Shown here piece by piece: positions 1 to 9,469 of a stretch of 43,280 nucleotides of DNA. How positions within the stretch are numbered: the stretch's first letter is position 1; every line of letters starts with the position of its first letter. This DNA comes from Streptococcaceae bacterium. Its GTDB lineage: Bacteria; Bacillota; Bacilli; Lactobacillales; Streptococcaceae. The notes beneath the pieces were generated by a model. That model had not been told where the DNA came from and did no database searches. It saw only the letters and a program-made list of their open reading frames with translations. Position numbers and translations under genes: made by a program. The stretch lies in contig JAIRWF010000023.1 of assembly GCA_031253335.1 (NCBI GenBank), positions 1 to 43,280 on the forward strand, written 5' to 3'.

Positions 1-2
1 TT

Positions 3-461
3 ATCACTCGCTACAATGCTCAATTTGCCTTGGATACGCAAGAACTTGACTCTGTCTTTGAGACTGAAATCTCGCCTGAGAAAATCAATGAAACTTTGGC
101 TGTGATTAGTCAAAGACAGGTGGACGCTGGTCATACGATTCGTTACTTCAACTTCTATTTTCAGCCTTACAAAGACAACCAGCTGGTCTGCCTGGCTCCT
201 AAGAAGAAAGTCTTGGTGCTTAAGACCTTGGATGGAAGGCTCTACCTCTCTGATGACAAGGAAATCTATGAACTCAGAGTGCTTGAGGAACATCAGAAAG
301 TTTCTAAAGAATTTGATTTAGGTGAAGAGACGCAAAAGACTGTGAAGACTGTTTACAGGCCTCCTATGTCACACCCTTGGAAGAAAGCTTCATACAACAG
401 ATTCTTGCAAAAATCGCAACAAAAACGAGAAAAAGAAATCACTTTTTCTCGCTCATACTAA
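3..461 (+). pseudogene. ISNCY-type transposase, C-terminal end (runs off the left edge)
   Basis: The reading frame is open from the first complete codon, with no convincing start, so this is the 3' end of a gene beginning outside the window. It encodes a core end (ITRYNAQFALD), then the ISNCY-like pattern of a region about hyper-conserved residues (EKINETLAVISQRQVDAGH), an SH3-like beta-rich segment and a C-terminal PPMSHPWKKASYNRF motif. These match my recollection of the ISNCY transposases common in streptococci and lactococci. It would cut and join DNA in IS transposition. Whether the full gene is intact cannot be judged here. No terminal inverted repeat was recognised between its stop and the rpsT promoter, although the IS right end should lie there. 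Confidence 0.7.
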
Positions 462-498
462 CTCAAATTTTGGGACATTTTCTATTTTCGTTGACAGC

Positions 499-527
499 TT
501 TACAAATCAGAGTTTTTTCGTTATAAT
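499..527 (+). promoter_or_regulatory. rpsT promoter
   Basis: TTTACA at 499-504 and TATAAT at 522-527 are separated by 17 bp. The predicted transcription start is about 534, giving a leader of roughly 53 nt before rpsT. A TTGACA at 491-496 is too far from the -10 (25 bp) to be its partner. Confidence 0.75.
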
Positions 528-534
528 GGTCTAT

Positions 535-561
535 GTTGCTCGCGATTCGAAGGTGAGTAAC
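535..561 (+). promoter_or_regulatory. Hairpin in the rpsT 5' leader
   Basis: GTTGCTCGC (535-543) pairs along all nine positions, two as G-U wobbles, with GTGAGTAAC (553-561) around a 9-nt loop. It begins almost at the predicted transcription start and ends 10 nt before the Shine-Dalgarno (AAGAAAGGA, 572-580). It could stabilise the mRNA or be a binding site for autoregulation by S20; the sequence does not decide which. Confidence 0.5.
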
Positions 562-586
562 GTGATTCTACAAGAAAGGACGACTC

Positions 587-820
587 ATGGCAAATATCAA
601 ATCTGCGAAAAAGCGCGCTGTGCTTAACATTTCGCAAAATGAACGTAACTCTGCCCAACGTGCCGCAATGCGCACAGCAGTCAAGAAGTTCGAAGCCGAG
701 CCTAGTGAAGAGAGCTTCAAAGCTGCTGCTTCTGCGATCGATAAGGCGAAATCTAAAGGCCTCATTCATGCGAACAAAGCAGCACGCAGCAAGTCTCGCC
801 TTCAGGCAAAATTAGCCTAA
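587..820 (+). CDS. rpsT: 30S ribosomal protein S20
   Basis: A 77-residue basic protein with the S20 signature: N-terminal [11 protein letters not shown], a helical body rich in Ala, Lys and Arg, and a C-terminal [17 protein letters not shown]20 binds 16S rRNA early in small-subunit assembly. The length is normal for a Firmicute S20. The ATG at 587 follows AAGAAAGGA at the correct spacing. It is a single-gene unit with its own promoter (TATAAT at 522) and an intrinsic terminator directly after the stop, and it converges on purK. The leader carries a strong hairpin that might serve autoregulation. Confidence 0.97.
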   Translation: MANIKSAKKRAVLNISQNERNSAQRAAMRTAVKKFEAEPSEESFKAAASAIDKAKSKGLIHANKAARSKSRLQAKLA

Positions 821-826
821 GCACCT

Positions 827-855
827 AAAAAAGCACCCTAGCAGTGCTTTTTTTT
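827..855. terminator. Intrinsic terminator between rpsT and purK
   Basis: AAAAAAGCAC (827-836) pairs with GTGCTTTTTT (844-853) around a 7-nt loop, with a T run on the plus strand and an A run on the other side. It can work for both converging transcripts. The purK stop codon (854-856) lies within its T run. Confidence 0.85.
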
Positions 856-1969
856 AATGTGCATCCGTCCAAATCCCTGTTGCATCAATCTCCGCAAGTG
901 TCTCCTCCACATTCTGCGTCAATATCGTGACATGTCCCATCTTGCGATTGAGCTTGGCTTCTTCTTTCCCATAATCATGGCTATGCCAATCTGGATGACT
1001 GTCTGGCAACTGGCTCACACCTTCAATATGTTGCCCTAAAGTATTCACCATCACCCCAGGGCTCAAAAGCCGTGGTTCAGGCAATTTCTCGCCCAAAATT
1101 CCCTTGATATGCAAGTCAAACTGCGAGAAATCACAGGCTTCTATCGTGACGTGCCCCGAGTTATGCGGACGAGGGGCTAATTCATTTACATAAAGCTCAT
1201 CTTCTGCGGTTAAAAACATCTCCACACAAAGCGTCCCCGCCAAGTGCAATTTTTCTGCAATCGCAAGCGCCAATTCACGCGCTTTTTTAGCCACTGTATC
1301 ACTCACGCGCGCGGGCATGATGGTCGTGTGCAAAATATTATTCCAATGCTCATTTTCACAAATTGGAAAAGTCACAAAATCCTTACCATTCCCACTGATG
1401 ACGACTGAAATTTCTCTGTCAAATTTGACAAAATCCTCCAGCACACATTCTGTCAAATTTGACATTTCTCGAGCCGCTTCCAAATCGTCGTCAGAGTGCA
1501 ACACGACCTGCCCATGCCCATCATAACCGCCTGTCGTCGTTTTCAACACCTGCTTTTTCACGACATGTTCAGGTAAATCATAGGGTCCTGAGATGAACTG
1601 CCAAGGCGCGACTTTGACGCCCGCTTCTTTTTCCAAAAAAGTCTTTTCAAATTTGCGATTCTGCGTGATTTCTAAGAGGCGTATCCCCTGCGGAATCGCC
1701 ACCTCTTGCTCCACCTGATGAAGCGCTGCAGCATCAACGTTTTCAAACTCATAGGTCAACACGTCGCACGCATAAGCAAGTTTCAAAATCGCGTCCAAAT
1801 CATCATAATCCGCGACAATCATCTCATCCGAAACTTTCGCAGCCGAGCACTTCGGGTTCGGGTCAAGTGTCACCACACGATGCCCCATATACTGCGCGGA
1901 GATCGCCATCATTTGCCCGAGCTGCCCACCGCCAATAATGCCAATCGTCTTTTTATCGTGTCGTACCAT
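854..1969 (-). CDS. purK: 5-(carboxyamino)imidazole ribonucleotide synthase (PurK)
   Basis: An ATP-grasp enzyme of 371 residues that carboxylates AIR to N5-CAIR with ATP and bicarbonate in de novo purine synthesis. The N-terminal nucleotide-binding loop IGGGQLGQM (about residues 12-20), the LTYEFENV motif, TGGYDGHGQ in the central ATP-grasp region, and NELAPRPHNSGH near the C-terminal active site are all present. Its ATG overlaps the purE stop by one base (TAATG), so it is translationally coupled in the purDEK operon. Two copies of the 14-bp palindrome lie inside it, at 1417 and 1451, and encode VKFD and SNLT; both sit in the loop-rich central domain where insertions are likely to be tolerated. 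Confidence 0.96.
   Translation of the reverse strand: MVRHDKKTIGIIGGGQLGQMMAISAQYMGHRVVTLDPNPKCSAAKVSDEMIVADYDDLDAILKLAYACDVLTYEFENVDAAALHQVEQEVAIPQGIRLLEITQNRKFEKTFLEKEAGVKVAPWQFISGPYDLPEHVVKKQVLKTTTGGYDGHGQVVLHSDDDLEAAREMSNLTECVLEDFVKFDREISVVISGNGKDFVTFPICENEHWNNILHTTIMPARVSDTVAKKARELALAIAEKLHLAGTLCVEMFLTAEDELYVNELAPRPHNSGHVTIEACDFSQFDLHIKGILGEKLPEPRLLSPGVMVNTLGQHIEGVSQLPDSHPDWHSHDYGKEEAKLNRKMGHVTILTQNVEETLAEIDATGIWTDAH
1417..1430. repeat. TGTCAAATTTGACA palindrome, exact copy (in purK)
   Basis: Exact 14-bp palindrome inside purK, read in the frame that gives VKFD. See the finding on the palindrome family. Confidence 0.8.
1451..1464. repeat. TGTCAAATTTGACA palindrome, exact copy (in purK)
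   Basis: Second exact copy in purK, 34 bp from the first, read in the frame that gives SNLT. Confidence 0.8.
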
Positions 1970-2454
1970 TAGACCAAGTCCTCTTCTGACGCTGCCACTT
2001 GCGCCTCTGCTTTCGCCCGATAGTCTTCAATTTTTCGAGCTAAGTTCTTGTCATTTACAGCGAGCATCTGTACCGCATACAAAGCTGCATTCTTCGCTCC
2101 AGCAACGCCAATTGCCATGGTCGCAACAGGCACCCCAGCAGGCATTTGCACAATCGAATAGAGCGAATCCACGCCCGAGAGCGTACTCGTCTTGATTGGC
2201 ACGCCAATCACCGGCAATATCGTCTGCGCGGCCGTCATCCCAGGCAAATGCGCAGCCCCACCGGCGCCAGCAATAATGACTTTATAGCCTGCAGCCTTCG
2301 CATTTTTTGCGAAGTCTGCCATTTTCTCAGGCGTCCGATGCGCTGAGACCACGTTTTTCGTATAAGACACGCCAAATTCATCCAGCAACTTTGCCGTTTC
2401 TTGCATCGTTGCCCAATCGGAAATCGACCCCATCATAATTGCTACATCTACCAT
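1969..2454 (-). CDS. purE: N5-carboxyaminoimidazole ribonucleotide mutase (PurE)
   Basis: A 161-residue class I PurE, which moves the carboxyl group of N5-CAIR to C4 to form CAIR in purine synthesis. The family signatures are MGSISDW (substrate loop), VSAHRTP with the conserved His, and [13 protein letters not shown]. PurE works directly after PurK, and the two genes overlap by one base. It starts 56 bp after purD, without a separate promoter that I could recognise, so it is probably transcribed from the PurR-controlled purD promoter. The length matches the family. Confidence 0.97.
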   Translation of the reverse strand: MVDVAIMMGSISDWATMQETAKLLDEFGVSYTKNVVSAHRTPEKMADFAKNAKAAGYKVIIAGAGGAAHLPGMTAAQTILPVIGVPIKTSTLSGVDSLYSIVQMPAGVPVATMAIGVAGAKNAALYAVQMLAVNDKNLARKIEDYRAKAEAQVAASEEDLV

Positions 2455-2510
2455 TTAATTCACCCCTTTCTTCACACTTGCTTCGCACGTTTTATCCCTT
2501 ACCTCGACGC

Positions 2511-3755
2511 TCATGATTCAACCCCGCGCGAGCCTATATCATGCCGGTAAAAGAAGCCGTTCAAGTCCAATTTCTCAAGCTTTGCATACACGGATTTTTG
2601 CGCTTGCGCCACTGTATTCCCCGTTTCAGAAATTAAGAAAACCCGCCCGCCATTTGAAATCAACTTTCCGTCTTTTTCAGCCACGCCCGCATAGGCCACA
2701 TCTAAGTTTGTCATCTCAGGTAAAATCAAACCATTCGTGCTCGAAGCTGGATAACCCTCACTTGCCACGACCACTCCAAGGGTCACGCTGCCCTCATCCA
2801 ACCACGTGAGTTCAGGCTCCCGCCCATCCAAAATAGCATCAATCGCGAGTGCCAAATCACTCGTCAAGCGAGGCAAGACGACTTGTGTCTCGGGATCCCC
2901 AAAACGCGCATTGAATTCTATGGTCTTAACGATACCCGAGGTCGTGAGAATCAATCCCGCATAAAGCACGCCTGTAAAGGACTTCCCTTCTGCAATCATC
3001 CCCGCAACTGTCGGCTTCACAATCTTATCAAGTCCCTCGCGTACCGCCCAATCAGGAATATGACTCACCGGACTATAAGCTCCCATGCCACCCGTATTGG
3101 GACCTTTATCTCCATCATAAGCCCGTTTGTGGTCCTGCGCAATCGGCATCGGATAAATCCTGCCTTCATGCACAAAGCTAAATAAAGAAAACTCCTCGCC
3201 ATCTAAGTACTCTTCAATGACAACTTTCCCATCGGGCAAAGAGAATATGTCTTCCAAAGCCTTTTTAGCATCCGCCAACTCAAAAGCCACCGTCACGCCT
3301 TTTCCTGCTGCCAAGCCGTCCGCCTTGACAACAATCGGTGCACCTTTTTTCCCAACATAGGAAAGCGCTGGCGCCAATTCTGTAAAGGTGGCATATGCTG
3401 CTGTGGGAACCCCGTATTTTGCCATGATGCCTTTGGCAAAGTCTTTCGAAGCTTCAATTTGCGCAGCTGCTTGTGTTGGCCCAAAAATCTTTAGCCCTGC
3501 TGCTTGAAAAGCATCCACCACACCGTTTGCAAGCGCCGTCTCAGGTCCCACAAAGGCAAAATCAATCGCCTGAGACCCCGCAAAATCAACCAATCCCGCA
3601 TTGTCCAACTCCGAAATCCCGACGCTCTCAATCTTGCTTAACGTCATCCCAGGATTTCCCGGGGCGACAAAAACTTTTTCAACTTCAGGACTCTCTGCAA
3701 ATTTCTTTGCCAAGGCGTGTTCTCTGCCGCCTGATCCAATCACTAATATCTTCAT
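2511..3755 (-). CDS. purD: Phosphoribosylamine-glycine ligase (GAR synthetase)
   Basis: A 414-residue ATP-grasp ligase joining phosphoribosylamine and glycine in step two of purine synthesis. It starts MKILVIGSGGREHAL (phosphate loop at residues 7-15) and carries the ATP-grasp lid KADGLAAGKGV, the EEYLDGEEFS segment, GPNTGGMGAYSP, and ARFGDPETQ. A 41-codon open extension upstream lacks family similarity and is not used: the family always begins at this Met. The predicted -10 (TACAAT) is only 6 nt from ATG and a GGAG sits 2 nt from it, too close for normal Shine-Dalgarno use, so the mRNA is probably leaderless. A perfect PurBox lies upstream. First gene of purDEK. Confidence 0.96.
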   Translation of the reverse strand: MKILVIGSGGREHALAKKFAESPEVEKVFVAPGNPGMTLSKIESVGISELDNAGLVDFAGSQAIDFAFVGPETALANGVVDAFQAAGLKIFGPTQAAAQIEASKDFAKGIMAKYGVPTAAYATFTELAPALSYVGKKGAPIVVKADGLAAGKGVTVAFELADAKKALEDIFSLPDGKVVIEEYLDGEEFSLFSFVHEGRIYPMPIAQDHKRAYDGDKGPNTGGMGAYSPVSHIPDWAVREGLDKIVKPTVAGMIAEGKSFTGVLYAGLILTTSGIVKTIEFNARFGDPETQVVLPRLTSDLALAIDAILDGREPELTWLDEGSVTLGVVVASEGYPASSTNGLILPEMTNLDVAYAGVAEKDGKLISNGGRVFLISETGNTVAQAQKSVYAKLEKLDLNGFFYRHDIGSRGVES

Positions 3756-3761
3756 AGCTCC

Positions 3762-3767
3762 ATTGTA
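3762..3767 (-). promoter_or_regulatory. purD -10 element (leaderless start predicted)
   Basis: TACAAT on the minus strand, 6 nt upstream of the purD ATG. By the usual spacing transcription would start at 3755, the A of ATG. No good -35 is visible, as expected for a promoter that depends on an activator. Confidence 0.65.
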
Positions 3768-3824
3768 ACGCAATTTGACGCCATTCAAAAAATCAGCAGA
3801 AAAGTTCTCTACTGATTTTATGTC

Positions 3825-3837
3825 AATGTTCGGATTT
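3825..3837 (-). promoter_or_regulatory. PurBox (PurR activator site) upstream of purD
   Basis: Minus strand AAATCCGAACATT matches the lactococcal PurBox AWWWCCGAACWWT at every position. Its centre, 3831, is 76 bp from 3755, the predicted start. This agrees with the spacing known for PurR-activated promoters of L. lactis. It sits between the oxidoreductase stop and purD, so it most likely controls purDEK in response to PRPP through PurR. Confidence 0.85.
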
Positions 3838-3843
3838 CGTATC

Positions 3844-4869
3844 TCAGGCAATCCCTGCTTCAAGGATCTCCAAAACACTCAAAAGTTCACTATCTGAGAC
3901 AAGCTTTGGCGCCTGATTGACAAGTGTCTCATAAACACTATCATAGACACGTGCGTAGTCTCCAACAACTGTAGGAATCGCCTTTTCAATCCGATCCCCA
4001 TTCTGATTCATATAGACGAGACGCCCAAACTCAAAAGGGCTATCTTCGCCGAAACCAGGACTTCCTGGCATGATGTTTAGTTTCAAATCATTTTCTTGCT
4101 GATCGACCGTTTCTTTGATAAAAGTGCCTCGGTCGCCATACAAAATCCACTTGGGATGAGGGATGACACTCGTCTCGCTCGCCGCAATCGTTGCGCGAAA
4201 GCCCTCATAGAGCAGATTGACTAAAAAATAATCATCCGCTGCTTTGGCATCTCTTGAAGATCTTATATCATAGTAAACCTTTTGAGGGGCACCAAAAAGG
4301 CTCACCATCTGATCCACAAGATGCACGCCATGTCCATACCAAGCACCATCATAAGGCCCACCCTTTGTGATGTCATTGGGTCTGTAATGATCCATATTAA
4401 CCGTGATGTCTAAAAGATTACCCAAATAACCCCCTTCCAGCACTTTTTTCACTGTCAGGAAGTCACTGTCAAAACGACGATTTTGAAAAGGCATGAAAAA
4501 GAGATGTTTTTCATTGGCTAAATCAACAAGCTCACGCGCCTCATCACCTGTTGCAACGAGGGGCTTATCGCAAAGCACGTTTTTTCCAGCCTCAAGGGCT
4601 GCTTTGGCTAGACTATAATGGCTCGCAAATGGCGTCACAATGTCAATCAAGTCAATCTCAGGATCAGCCAGGGCATCTGTGATGTCATCTGAGAAAATCG
4701 TGCCTTGCGCCTTTTTGAGTGCGGCTTCTTCTAAAGGTCGGCCTCCCAGATGATGTACAATCACGCGCGCGATATGAAATTGATCTGGCCGCGTCAACAC
4801 ATAAGGAATATGATAGCGGTTGGTTGATTTTCCAAAACCAACATAGGCAATGTTTAAAACTTTTGTCAT
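3844..4869 (-). CDS. Gfo/Idh/MocA family NAD(P)-dependent oxidoreductase
   Basis: A 341-residue protein with an N-terminal Rossmann fold ([20 protein letters not shown], about residues 5-24), the family motif CDKPLVAT (around 100) and a C-terminal alpha/beta substrate domain. Members reduce or oxidise sugars, inositols and related compounds; the substrate is not deducible here. The start overlaps the leuS stop by 4 nt (ATGA), so it is translated as a coupled partner of leuS, an unusual pairing probably reflecting convenience of transcription rather than a shared pathway. No terminator was seen before the purD regulatory region. Confidence 0.85.
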   Translation of the reverse strand: MTKVLNIAYVGFGKSTNRYHIPYVLTRPDQFHIARVIVHHLGGRPLEEAALKKAQGTIFSDDITDALADPEIDLIDIVTPFASHYSLAKAALEAGKNVLCDKPLVATGDEARELVDLANEKHLFFMPFQNRRFDSDFLTVKKVLEGGYLGNLLDITVNMDHYRPNDITKGGPYDGAWYGHGVHLVDQMVSLFGAPQKVYYDIRSSRDAKAADDYFLVNLLYEGFRATIAASETSVIPHPKWILYGDRGTFIKETVDQQENDLKLNIMPGSPGFGEDSPFEFGRLVYMNQNGDRIEKAIPTVVGDYARVYDSVYETLVNQAPKLVSDSELLSVLEILEAGIA

Positions 4870-7352
4870 CCTTTTACCACCACATTGATGAGTTTACCTG
4901 GTACGGCGATGATTTTCACGATGTCTTTGCCAGAAACTGCTTCCGAATTCTTGGCGAGAGTTTCCAGATCTTCTTTCGTCGCAGTTTTTGAAACCATGAG
5001 CTTCTCACGGATTTTACCATTGACCTGGAGAACGATTTCCACGGTATCTTCTTGCAAGTGACTCGCGTCAAACGTTGGCCAGCTAGCAAGTTGGACGGAT
5101 TCTTTCTCGCCCAAGCGTTCCCAGAGTTCTTCGGCTAAATGCGGTGCAAAAGGTGCTAAGAGTTGGACGAAGCCTTTGGCGAAACTTTCTGGGAGTTTTT
5201 CTGCTTTATTGGCCGCATTCACGAAAATCATGAGCTGAGAAATCGCGGTATTAAAGAGCATGTTGTCGAGACGCTCGGTGACATTTTTCACAGTCTCATG
5301 GTAGGTCTTCACAAGTTCTGGAACGTCTTCATTGGTCAGCTTTTCTGGGACAATCAAGCGGTCCACGCGGTCGAGGAACTTGCGGGCGCCTTCGAGGCCG
5401 TCTTCTGACCAGGGAATACTGGCATCGAGTGGTCCCATGAACATCTCATAGACGCGCAGAGTGTCGGCCCCGTATTTTTTCACGACATCGTCGGGATTGA
5501 CCACGTTTTTGAGGGATTTGGACATTTTGGCCACGACCTGCTCAAGCTTTTCGCCCGTGCCGATTTTCACGAAGTCGTCGCCCTGCTTTTCAACTTGATC
5601 GGTCGGAACTAAAACCCCACGACTGTCTTTGTAGGACATGGCCGTAATAAGACCCTGGTTAAAGAGCTTCTGGAAGGGTTCTTTCGTTGGTACGACGCCG
5701 ATGTCATAAAGGAATTTGTGCCAGAAGCGGGCATAAAGGAGGTGCAAAACGGCGTGCTCTGCGCCGCCGACGTAGAGATCGACAGGGAGCCACTCCTTGA
5801 GCTTTTCAGGGTCGGCCAAGGCTTTGTCATTATGCGGGTCGATGTAACGCAAGAAATACCAGGAAGAGCCTGCCCATTGCGGCATGGTGTTCGTTTCACG
5901 ACGTCCTTTCACCCCATCGGCGCGGGTCACGGTGAGCCAGTCGGTGAGATTCGCAAGGGGACTTTCACCCGTCCCAGAAGGCTTGATGTCCTTGGTCTTT
6001 GGCAAAATGAGTGGCAATTCGGCTTCCGGCACCGCACTTGACGTCCCGTCTTCCCAATGGATAATCGGAATCGGCTCACCCCAATAGCGCTGGCGACTGA
6101 AAAGCCAGTCACGCAGACGGTAGGTGATTTTCTTCGTGCCAATGTGCTTGTCTTCAAGGAAGTCAATAATTTTGGCAATGGCGTCGGCCTTGTTGAGGCC
6201 ATTCAAGAAGTCGGAGTTGATGTGGGTGCCGTCTTCGGTGTAGGCTTCCTTTTGCACGTCGCCGCCTTCTAACACGGGAATAATTTCAAGCCCAAAAACT
6301 TTGGCAAATTCCCAGTCACGGGTATCGTGCGCAGGAACCGCCATAATGGCCCCGTGCCCATAGCTAGCTAAGACATAGTCCGCAATCCAAATGGGGATTT
6401 CCTTGCCGTTGACAGGATTCACCGCATAAGAGCCTGTGAAGACACCCGTTTTTTCTTTGGCGAGGTCGGTGCGGGCGAGGTCAGACTTGAGGGAAGCTTC
6501 ATGTTGATAGGCCTTGACCGCTTCTCTTTGCTCAGGGGTTGTGATGTCGGCAACCAGGGCGTGTTCAGGCGAGAGGACACAATAAGTCGCACCAAAAAGC
6601 GTATCGGGGCGCGTCGTGAAGACCGTGAAAGATTTGTCGGAGTTTGCCACCTTGAAAGATACATCAGCCCCTGTGGATTTACCAATCCAGTGGCGTTGTT
6701 GTTCCTTGATGGATTCTGGCCAATCAAGGTCTTCGAGGTCTTCGAGCAAGCGGTCGGCGTAAGCTGTGATTTTCAAAATCCACTGACGCATGGGTTTCCT
6801 CACCACAGGATAGCCGCCGCGTTCTGAGGTGCCGTCGGGGAGGACTTCTTCATTGGCAATGGTGGTGCCGAGCTCTTCGACCCAGTTGACAGGGACTTCG
6901 GCTTCGTAGGCGAGACCTTTTTCGTAGAGCTTCGTGAAAATCCACTGGGTCCACTTGTAATAGTCCGGATCGGTCGTGTTGACCTCGCGGTCCCAGTCGT
7001 AGCTGAAACCAAGCGAGATAATCTGATTTTTGAAAGTCTGGATATTTTGCGCCGTGAAGTCTGCCGGATCGTGGCCGGTGTTCATGGCGTATTGCTCAGC
7101 GGGCAAGCCAAAAGCGTCCCAACCCATCGGATGGAGGACTTTGTAGCCTTGCGCACGTTTGTAACGGGCAAGAATATCCGTCGCCGTATAGCCCTCGGGA
7201 TGACCAACGTGAAGGCCCGCGCCAGAGGGGTAAGGGAACATATCTAAGGCATAGAACTTCGGCTTTTTAGGGTCTTCAGACGTTTTGAAAGTCTGATGCT
7301 CTTGCCAGTAGGCTTGCCATTTTTTTTCGATGGCTTGGTGATCAAAGGCCAT
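4866..7352 (-). CDS. leuS: Leucyl-tRNA synthetase
   Basis: Class I synthetase of 828 residues. It shows the HIGH motif (HVGH at residues 48-51), the long CP1 editing insertion containing the [12 protein letters not shown] threonine-rich editing site, WGEPIPI, the KMSKS loop ([14 protein letters not shown]) and the C-terminal VNGKIREK domain. ATG at 7352 was chosen because the family begins [12 protein letters not shown] and AGAAAGGA lies at a good distance; an upstream extension of 11 codons runs into the prs terminator. No T-box leader is visible, since only about 40 bp separate it from prs, so it may be transcribed by read-through of that terminator. Confidence 0.97.
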   Translation of the reverse strand: MAFDHQAIEKKWQAYWQEHQTFKTSEDPKKPKFYALDMFPYPSGAGLHVGHPEGYTATDILARYKRAQGYKVLHPMGWDAFGLPAEQYAMNTGHDPADFTAQNIQTFKNQIISLGFSYDWDREVNTTDPDYYKWTQWIFTKLYEKGLAYEAEVPVNWVEELGTTIANEEVLPDGTSERGGYPVVRKPMRQWILKITAYADRLLEDLEDLDWPESIKEQQRHWIGKSTGADVSFKVANSDKSFTVFTTRPDTLFGATYCVLSPEHALVADITTPEQREAVKAYQHEASLKSDLARTDLAKEKTGVFTGSYAVNPVNGKEIPIWIADYVLASYGHGAIMAVPAHDTRDWEFAKVFGLEIIPVLEGGDVQKEAYTEDGTHINSDFLNGLNKADAIAKIIDFLEDKHIGTKKITYRLRDWLFSRQRYWGEPIPIIHWEDGTSSAVPEAELPLILPKTKDIKPSGTGESPLANLTDWLTVTRADGVKGRRETNTMPQWAGSSWYFLRYIDPHNDKALADPEKLKEWLPVDLYVGGAEHAVLHLLYARFWHKFLYDIGVVPTKEPFQKLFNQGLITAMSYKDSRGVLVPTDQVEKQGDDFVKIGTGEKLEQVVAKMSKSLKNVVNPDDVVKKYGADTLRVYEMFMGPLDASIPWSEDGLEGARKFLDRVDRLIVPEKLTNEDVPELVKTYHETVKNVTERLDNMLFNTAISQLMIFVNAANKAEKLPESFAKGFVQLLAPFAPHLAEELWERLGEKESVQLASWPTFDASHLQEDTVEIVLQVNGKIREKLMVSKTATKEDLETLAKNSEAVSGKDIVKIIAVPGKLINVVVKG

Positions 7353-7370
7353 AACTAAATCCTTTCTGAT

Positions 7371-7392
7371 AAAAAAGCAACTCACGTTGCTT
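7371..7392 (-). terminator. Intrinsic terminator or attenuator after prs
   Basis: Minus strand AAGCAAC (7386-7392 complement) pairs with GTTGCTT around a TGAG-type 4-nt loop, followed by a T6 run. It overlaps the prs stop codon and lies directly before the leuS ribosome-binding site, so it likely limits transcription from prs into leuS. Confidence 0.75.
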
Positions 7393-8359
7393 AAAAGTTG
7401 GGGATGTGTGCTTCAAAGAGTGGTGAGAGAGGACGCTCCTCATGGGTGCGCACAATGGCTTCTGCCAGGAGACCCGCAATCGAGATTTGTGTAATCTTTG
7501 CAGACTGGCGCTCCTCAGGGATTTGAATCGTATCCAGCACCACCAACTCTTGAATGGCCGACTTGTCAATACGCTCAATCGCGGGACCCGAGAGAACAGC
7601 GTGCGTACAAGAGGCGTAAACCTCGGTCGCACCAAGCTCTTTGAGGGCATCTGCAGCCAGGGTAATCGTGCCTGCTGTGTCAATCATATCGTCAATCAGA
7701 ATGCACTTTTTGCCTTTGACGTCACCAATGATATTCATAATTTCAGCAACATTTGCTTTGGGCCGGCGTTTATCAATAATGGCAAGCTTTGTGTGAAGAA
7801 AATCCGCAAGTTTGCGGGCTCGCGTCACCCCCCCATGGTCGGGGCTGACCACTACAACATCTTTTTTACCGGTGAGACCCCGCCTCGTAAAATAATCCGC
7901 AAGAAGGGGAGAGCCTGTTAGGTGATCCACCGGAATGTCAAAGAAGCCTTGGATTTGTGCCGCATGGAGGTCAACCGTCAAGAGACGATCAATGCCTGAG
8001 ACGGAGAGCATATTGGCGACAAGCTTTGACGTAATCGGCTCGCGTGCTCTCGCTTTACGGTCTTGCCTTGCATAGCCAAAGTAGGGCATCACAACGTTGA
8101 TTGACTTGGCGGAAGCCCTCTTTAAGGCATCTACCGTAATGAGAAGTTCCATGAGGTTGTCATTGACGGGAGCGGAGGTAGATTGGACGAGGTAAATGTC
8201 TTTGCCTCGCACGGAGTCCACGAGATTGACGGCGGTCTCTCCATCGCTGTAGGTCACACTTGAGCTATTGCCCAGTGAAATACCAATCGCGTCTGCGATG
8301 CGCTGTGCCAAGGGACGATTGGCCCCGAGGGAGAAAATCATGAGGTTAGAATAGGACAT
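7391..8359 (-). CDS. prs: Ribose-phosphate pyrophosphokinase (PRPP synthetase)
   Basis: A 322-residue enzyme making PRPP from ribose-5-phosphate and ATP, the precursor for purine, pyrimidine, His and Trp synthesis. Motifs: [10 protein letters not shown] (ATP binding), [25 protein letters not shown], and the PRPP loop [12 protein letters not shown]. The length is that of a class I enzyme. ATG at 8359 is preceded by AGAAAG and a promoter (TTGAAA-17-TAAAAT). PRPP is the effector of the PurR activator that probably acts at purD nearby, giving a functional though not operonic link. Confidence 0.97.
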   Translation of the reverse strand: MSYSNLMIFSLGANRPLAQRIADAIGISLGNSSSVTYSDGETAVNLVDSVRGKDIYLVQSTSAPVNDNLMELLITVDALKRASAKSINVVMPYFGYARQDRKARAREPITSKLVANMLSVSGIDRLLTVDLHAAQIQGFFDIPVDHLTGSPLLADYFTRRGLTGKKDVVVVSPDHGGVTRARKLADFLHTKLAIIDKRRPKANVAEIMNIIGDVKGKKCILIDDMIDTAGTITLAADALKELGATEVYASCTHAVLSGPAIERIDKSAIQELVVLDTIQIPEERQSAKITQISIAGLLAEAIVRTHEERPLSPLFEAHIPNF

Positions 8360-8388
8360 AAGTGTCTTTCTAGTAATTTGATAGGTCT

Positions 8389-8417
8389 ATTTTATCGCGA
8401 GTGAGGGATTTTTTCAA
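8389..8417 (-). promoter_or_regulatory. prs promoter
   Basis: Minus strand TTGAAA (8417-8412), 17 bp spacer and TAAAAT (8394-8389). Start predicted near 8382, with a leader of about 23 nt carrying AGAAAG. One palindrome copy (8430-8443) lies just upstream of the -35. Confidence 0.6.
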
Positions 8418-8429
8418 GTCTTGTCATTC

Positions 8430-8443
8430 TGTCAAATTTGACA
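8430..8443. repeat. TGTCAAATTTGACA palindrome, exact copy (ftsY-prs gap)
   Basis: Exact intergenic copy, 12 bp upstream of the prs -35. A degenerate copy (TGTCAAATCTGATA) follows at 8460-8473. Confidence 0.8.
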
Positions 8444-8476
8444 AGATTTTTTGACTGTCTGTCAAATCTGATAGTC

Positions 8477-9469
8477 TTAGAGCAAGTCTTTGACAAGGCC
8501 TTTGATGAAGGCCTCGCTATCAAAATCTGCAAGATCCTCGATTTTTTCGCCGGTTCCGACGAGTTTGACAGGGATTTTTAGGTTCTGGATAATCTGAAGA
8601 ATAATGCCGCCACGCGCTGATCCATCGAGCTTTGTTAAGATAACACCTGTAATGGGGGTCACGGCACTAAATTCCTTGGCCTGCTGGACCGCATTTTGTC
8701 CCGTCGTCGCATCCAGCGCAAGGAGGACTTCATGCGGCGCTTCCGGACATTCACGGCTTAAAATACGACTGATTTTTTCAAGCTCTTTCATCAGATTGTC
8801 TTTATTTTGCAAACGACCCGCGGTATCCACTAATAAAACATCCACCCCTTCATCCTGAGCACGTTTGATGGCATCATAGGCTACTGATGCTGGATCTGAA
8901 CCTTCGGGACCCGCCACCACAGGGACATTTGAGCGTTTCCCCCACTCTTGAAGTTGCGAAATCGCACCTGCACGGAAGGTATCGGCAGCGGCCAGAAGAA
9001 CTTTTTTCCCTGCTTTCTGATAACGATGGGCGAGTTTGCCGATGGTGGTGGTCTTTCCGACTCCATTCACCCCGATAAAAAGGATAACTGTAAGGGGTGT
9101 AACGTCAGAAAGCGTGGTATCAAGCGTTTCGTCACCAAAGCGATCCACGAGTTTTTCCACAATGAGGCTTCTTAAGGCTTCAGGTGTTTTCGCATTGGAC
9201 AAACGTGCCTCCTGACGTAAATCCTCCGTGATTTCAGAGGCTAAAGCCACACCAACGTCCGACGTAATCAGGGTTTCTTCCAGAGACTCAAAGAACTCCT
9301 CATCCACACTCCTAAAATTGGCCAGAAAGCTGTTCATCCGCTCTCCAAAAGACTGGCTCGTCTTTGAGAGGGTCTCTTCATAGGTTTTTTCAGTAGCTTT
9401 TTCTTCTGTCTCAGGTGCCTCAGGCGTCTTATCCGTCGTTTCGCCAAAGAGGCGATTAAATAATCCCAT
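8477..9469 (-). CDS. ftsY: Signal recognition particle receptor FtsY
   Basis: A 330-residue SRP-type GTPase that docks ribosome-nascent-chain complexes at the membrane. The NG domain has G1 GVNGVGKTT (133-141), AADTFRAGA, DTAGRLQNKD and TKLDGSARGG, and the C-terminal helix ends in VKDLL. The acidic A domain is only about 40 residues, short next to the longer FtsY of L. lactis and streptococci as I recall them. Its ATG overlaps the stop of the upstream membrane-protein gene by one base. Together with the SRP RNA at 27.5 kb, two parts of the SRP pathway are in this window. Confidence 0.97.
   Translation of the reverse strand: MGLFNRLFGETTDKTPEAPETEEKATEKTYEETLSKTSQSFGERMNSFLANFRSVDEEFFESLEETLITSDVGVALASEITEDLRQEARLSNAKTPEALRSLIVEKLVDRFGDETLDTTLSDVTPLTVILFIGVNGVGKTTTIGKLAHRYQKAGKKVLLAAADTFRAGAISQLQEWGKRSNVPVVAGPEGSDPASVAYDAIKRAQDEGVDVLLVDTAGRLQNKDNLMKELEKISRILSRECPEAPHEVLLALDATTGQNAVQQAKEFSAVTPITGVILTKLDGSARGGIILQIIQNLKIPVKLVGTGEKIEDLADFDSEAFIKGLVKDLL

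Noticed and set aside
491-496. TTGACA as the -35 of rpsT
   Set aside because: The spacer to TATAAT would be 25 bp; TTTACA at 499 gives 17 bp.
1417-1464. GlnR or FNR-type operator
   Set aside because: GlnR boxes have a longer spacer and FNR sites use TTGAT-N4-ATCAA; most copies are within coding regions.
3756-3878. 41-codon N-terminal extension of purD
   Set aside because: It has no family similarity and contains the PurBox and -10; the true start is the Met of MKILVIGSGG.
7353-7390. T-box riboswitch for leuS
   Set aside because: The gap after prs is about 40 bp and holds only a short terminator; there is no T-box core.
8430-8473. Palindrome copies as the ftsY terminator
   Set aside because: The same palindrome occurs inside many genes and has no T run beyond it.
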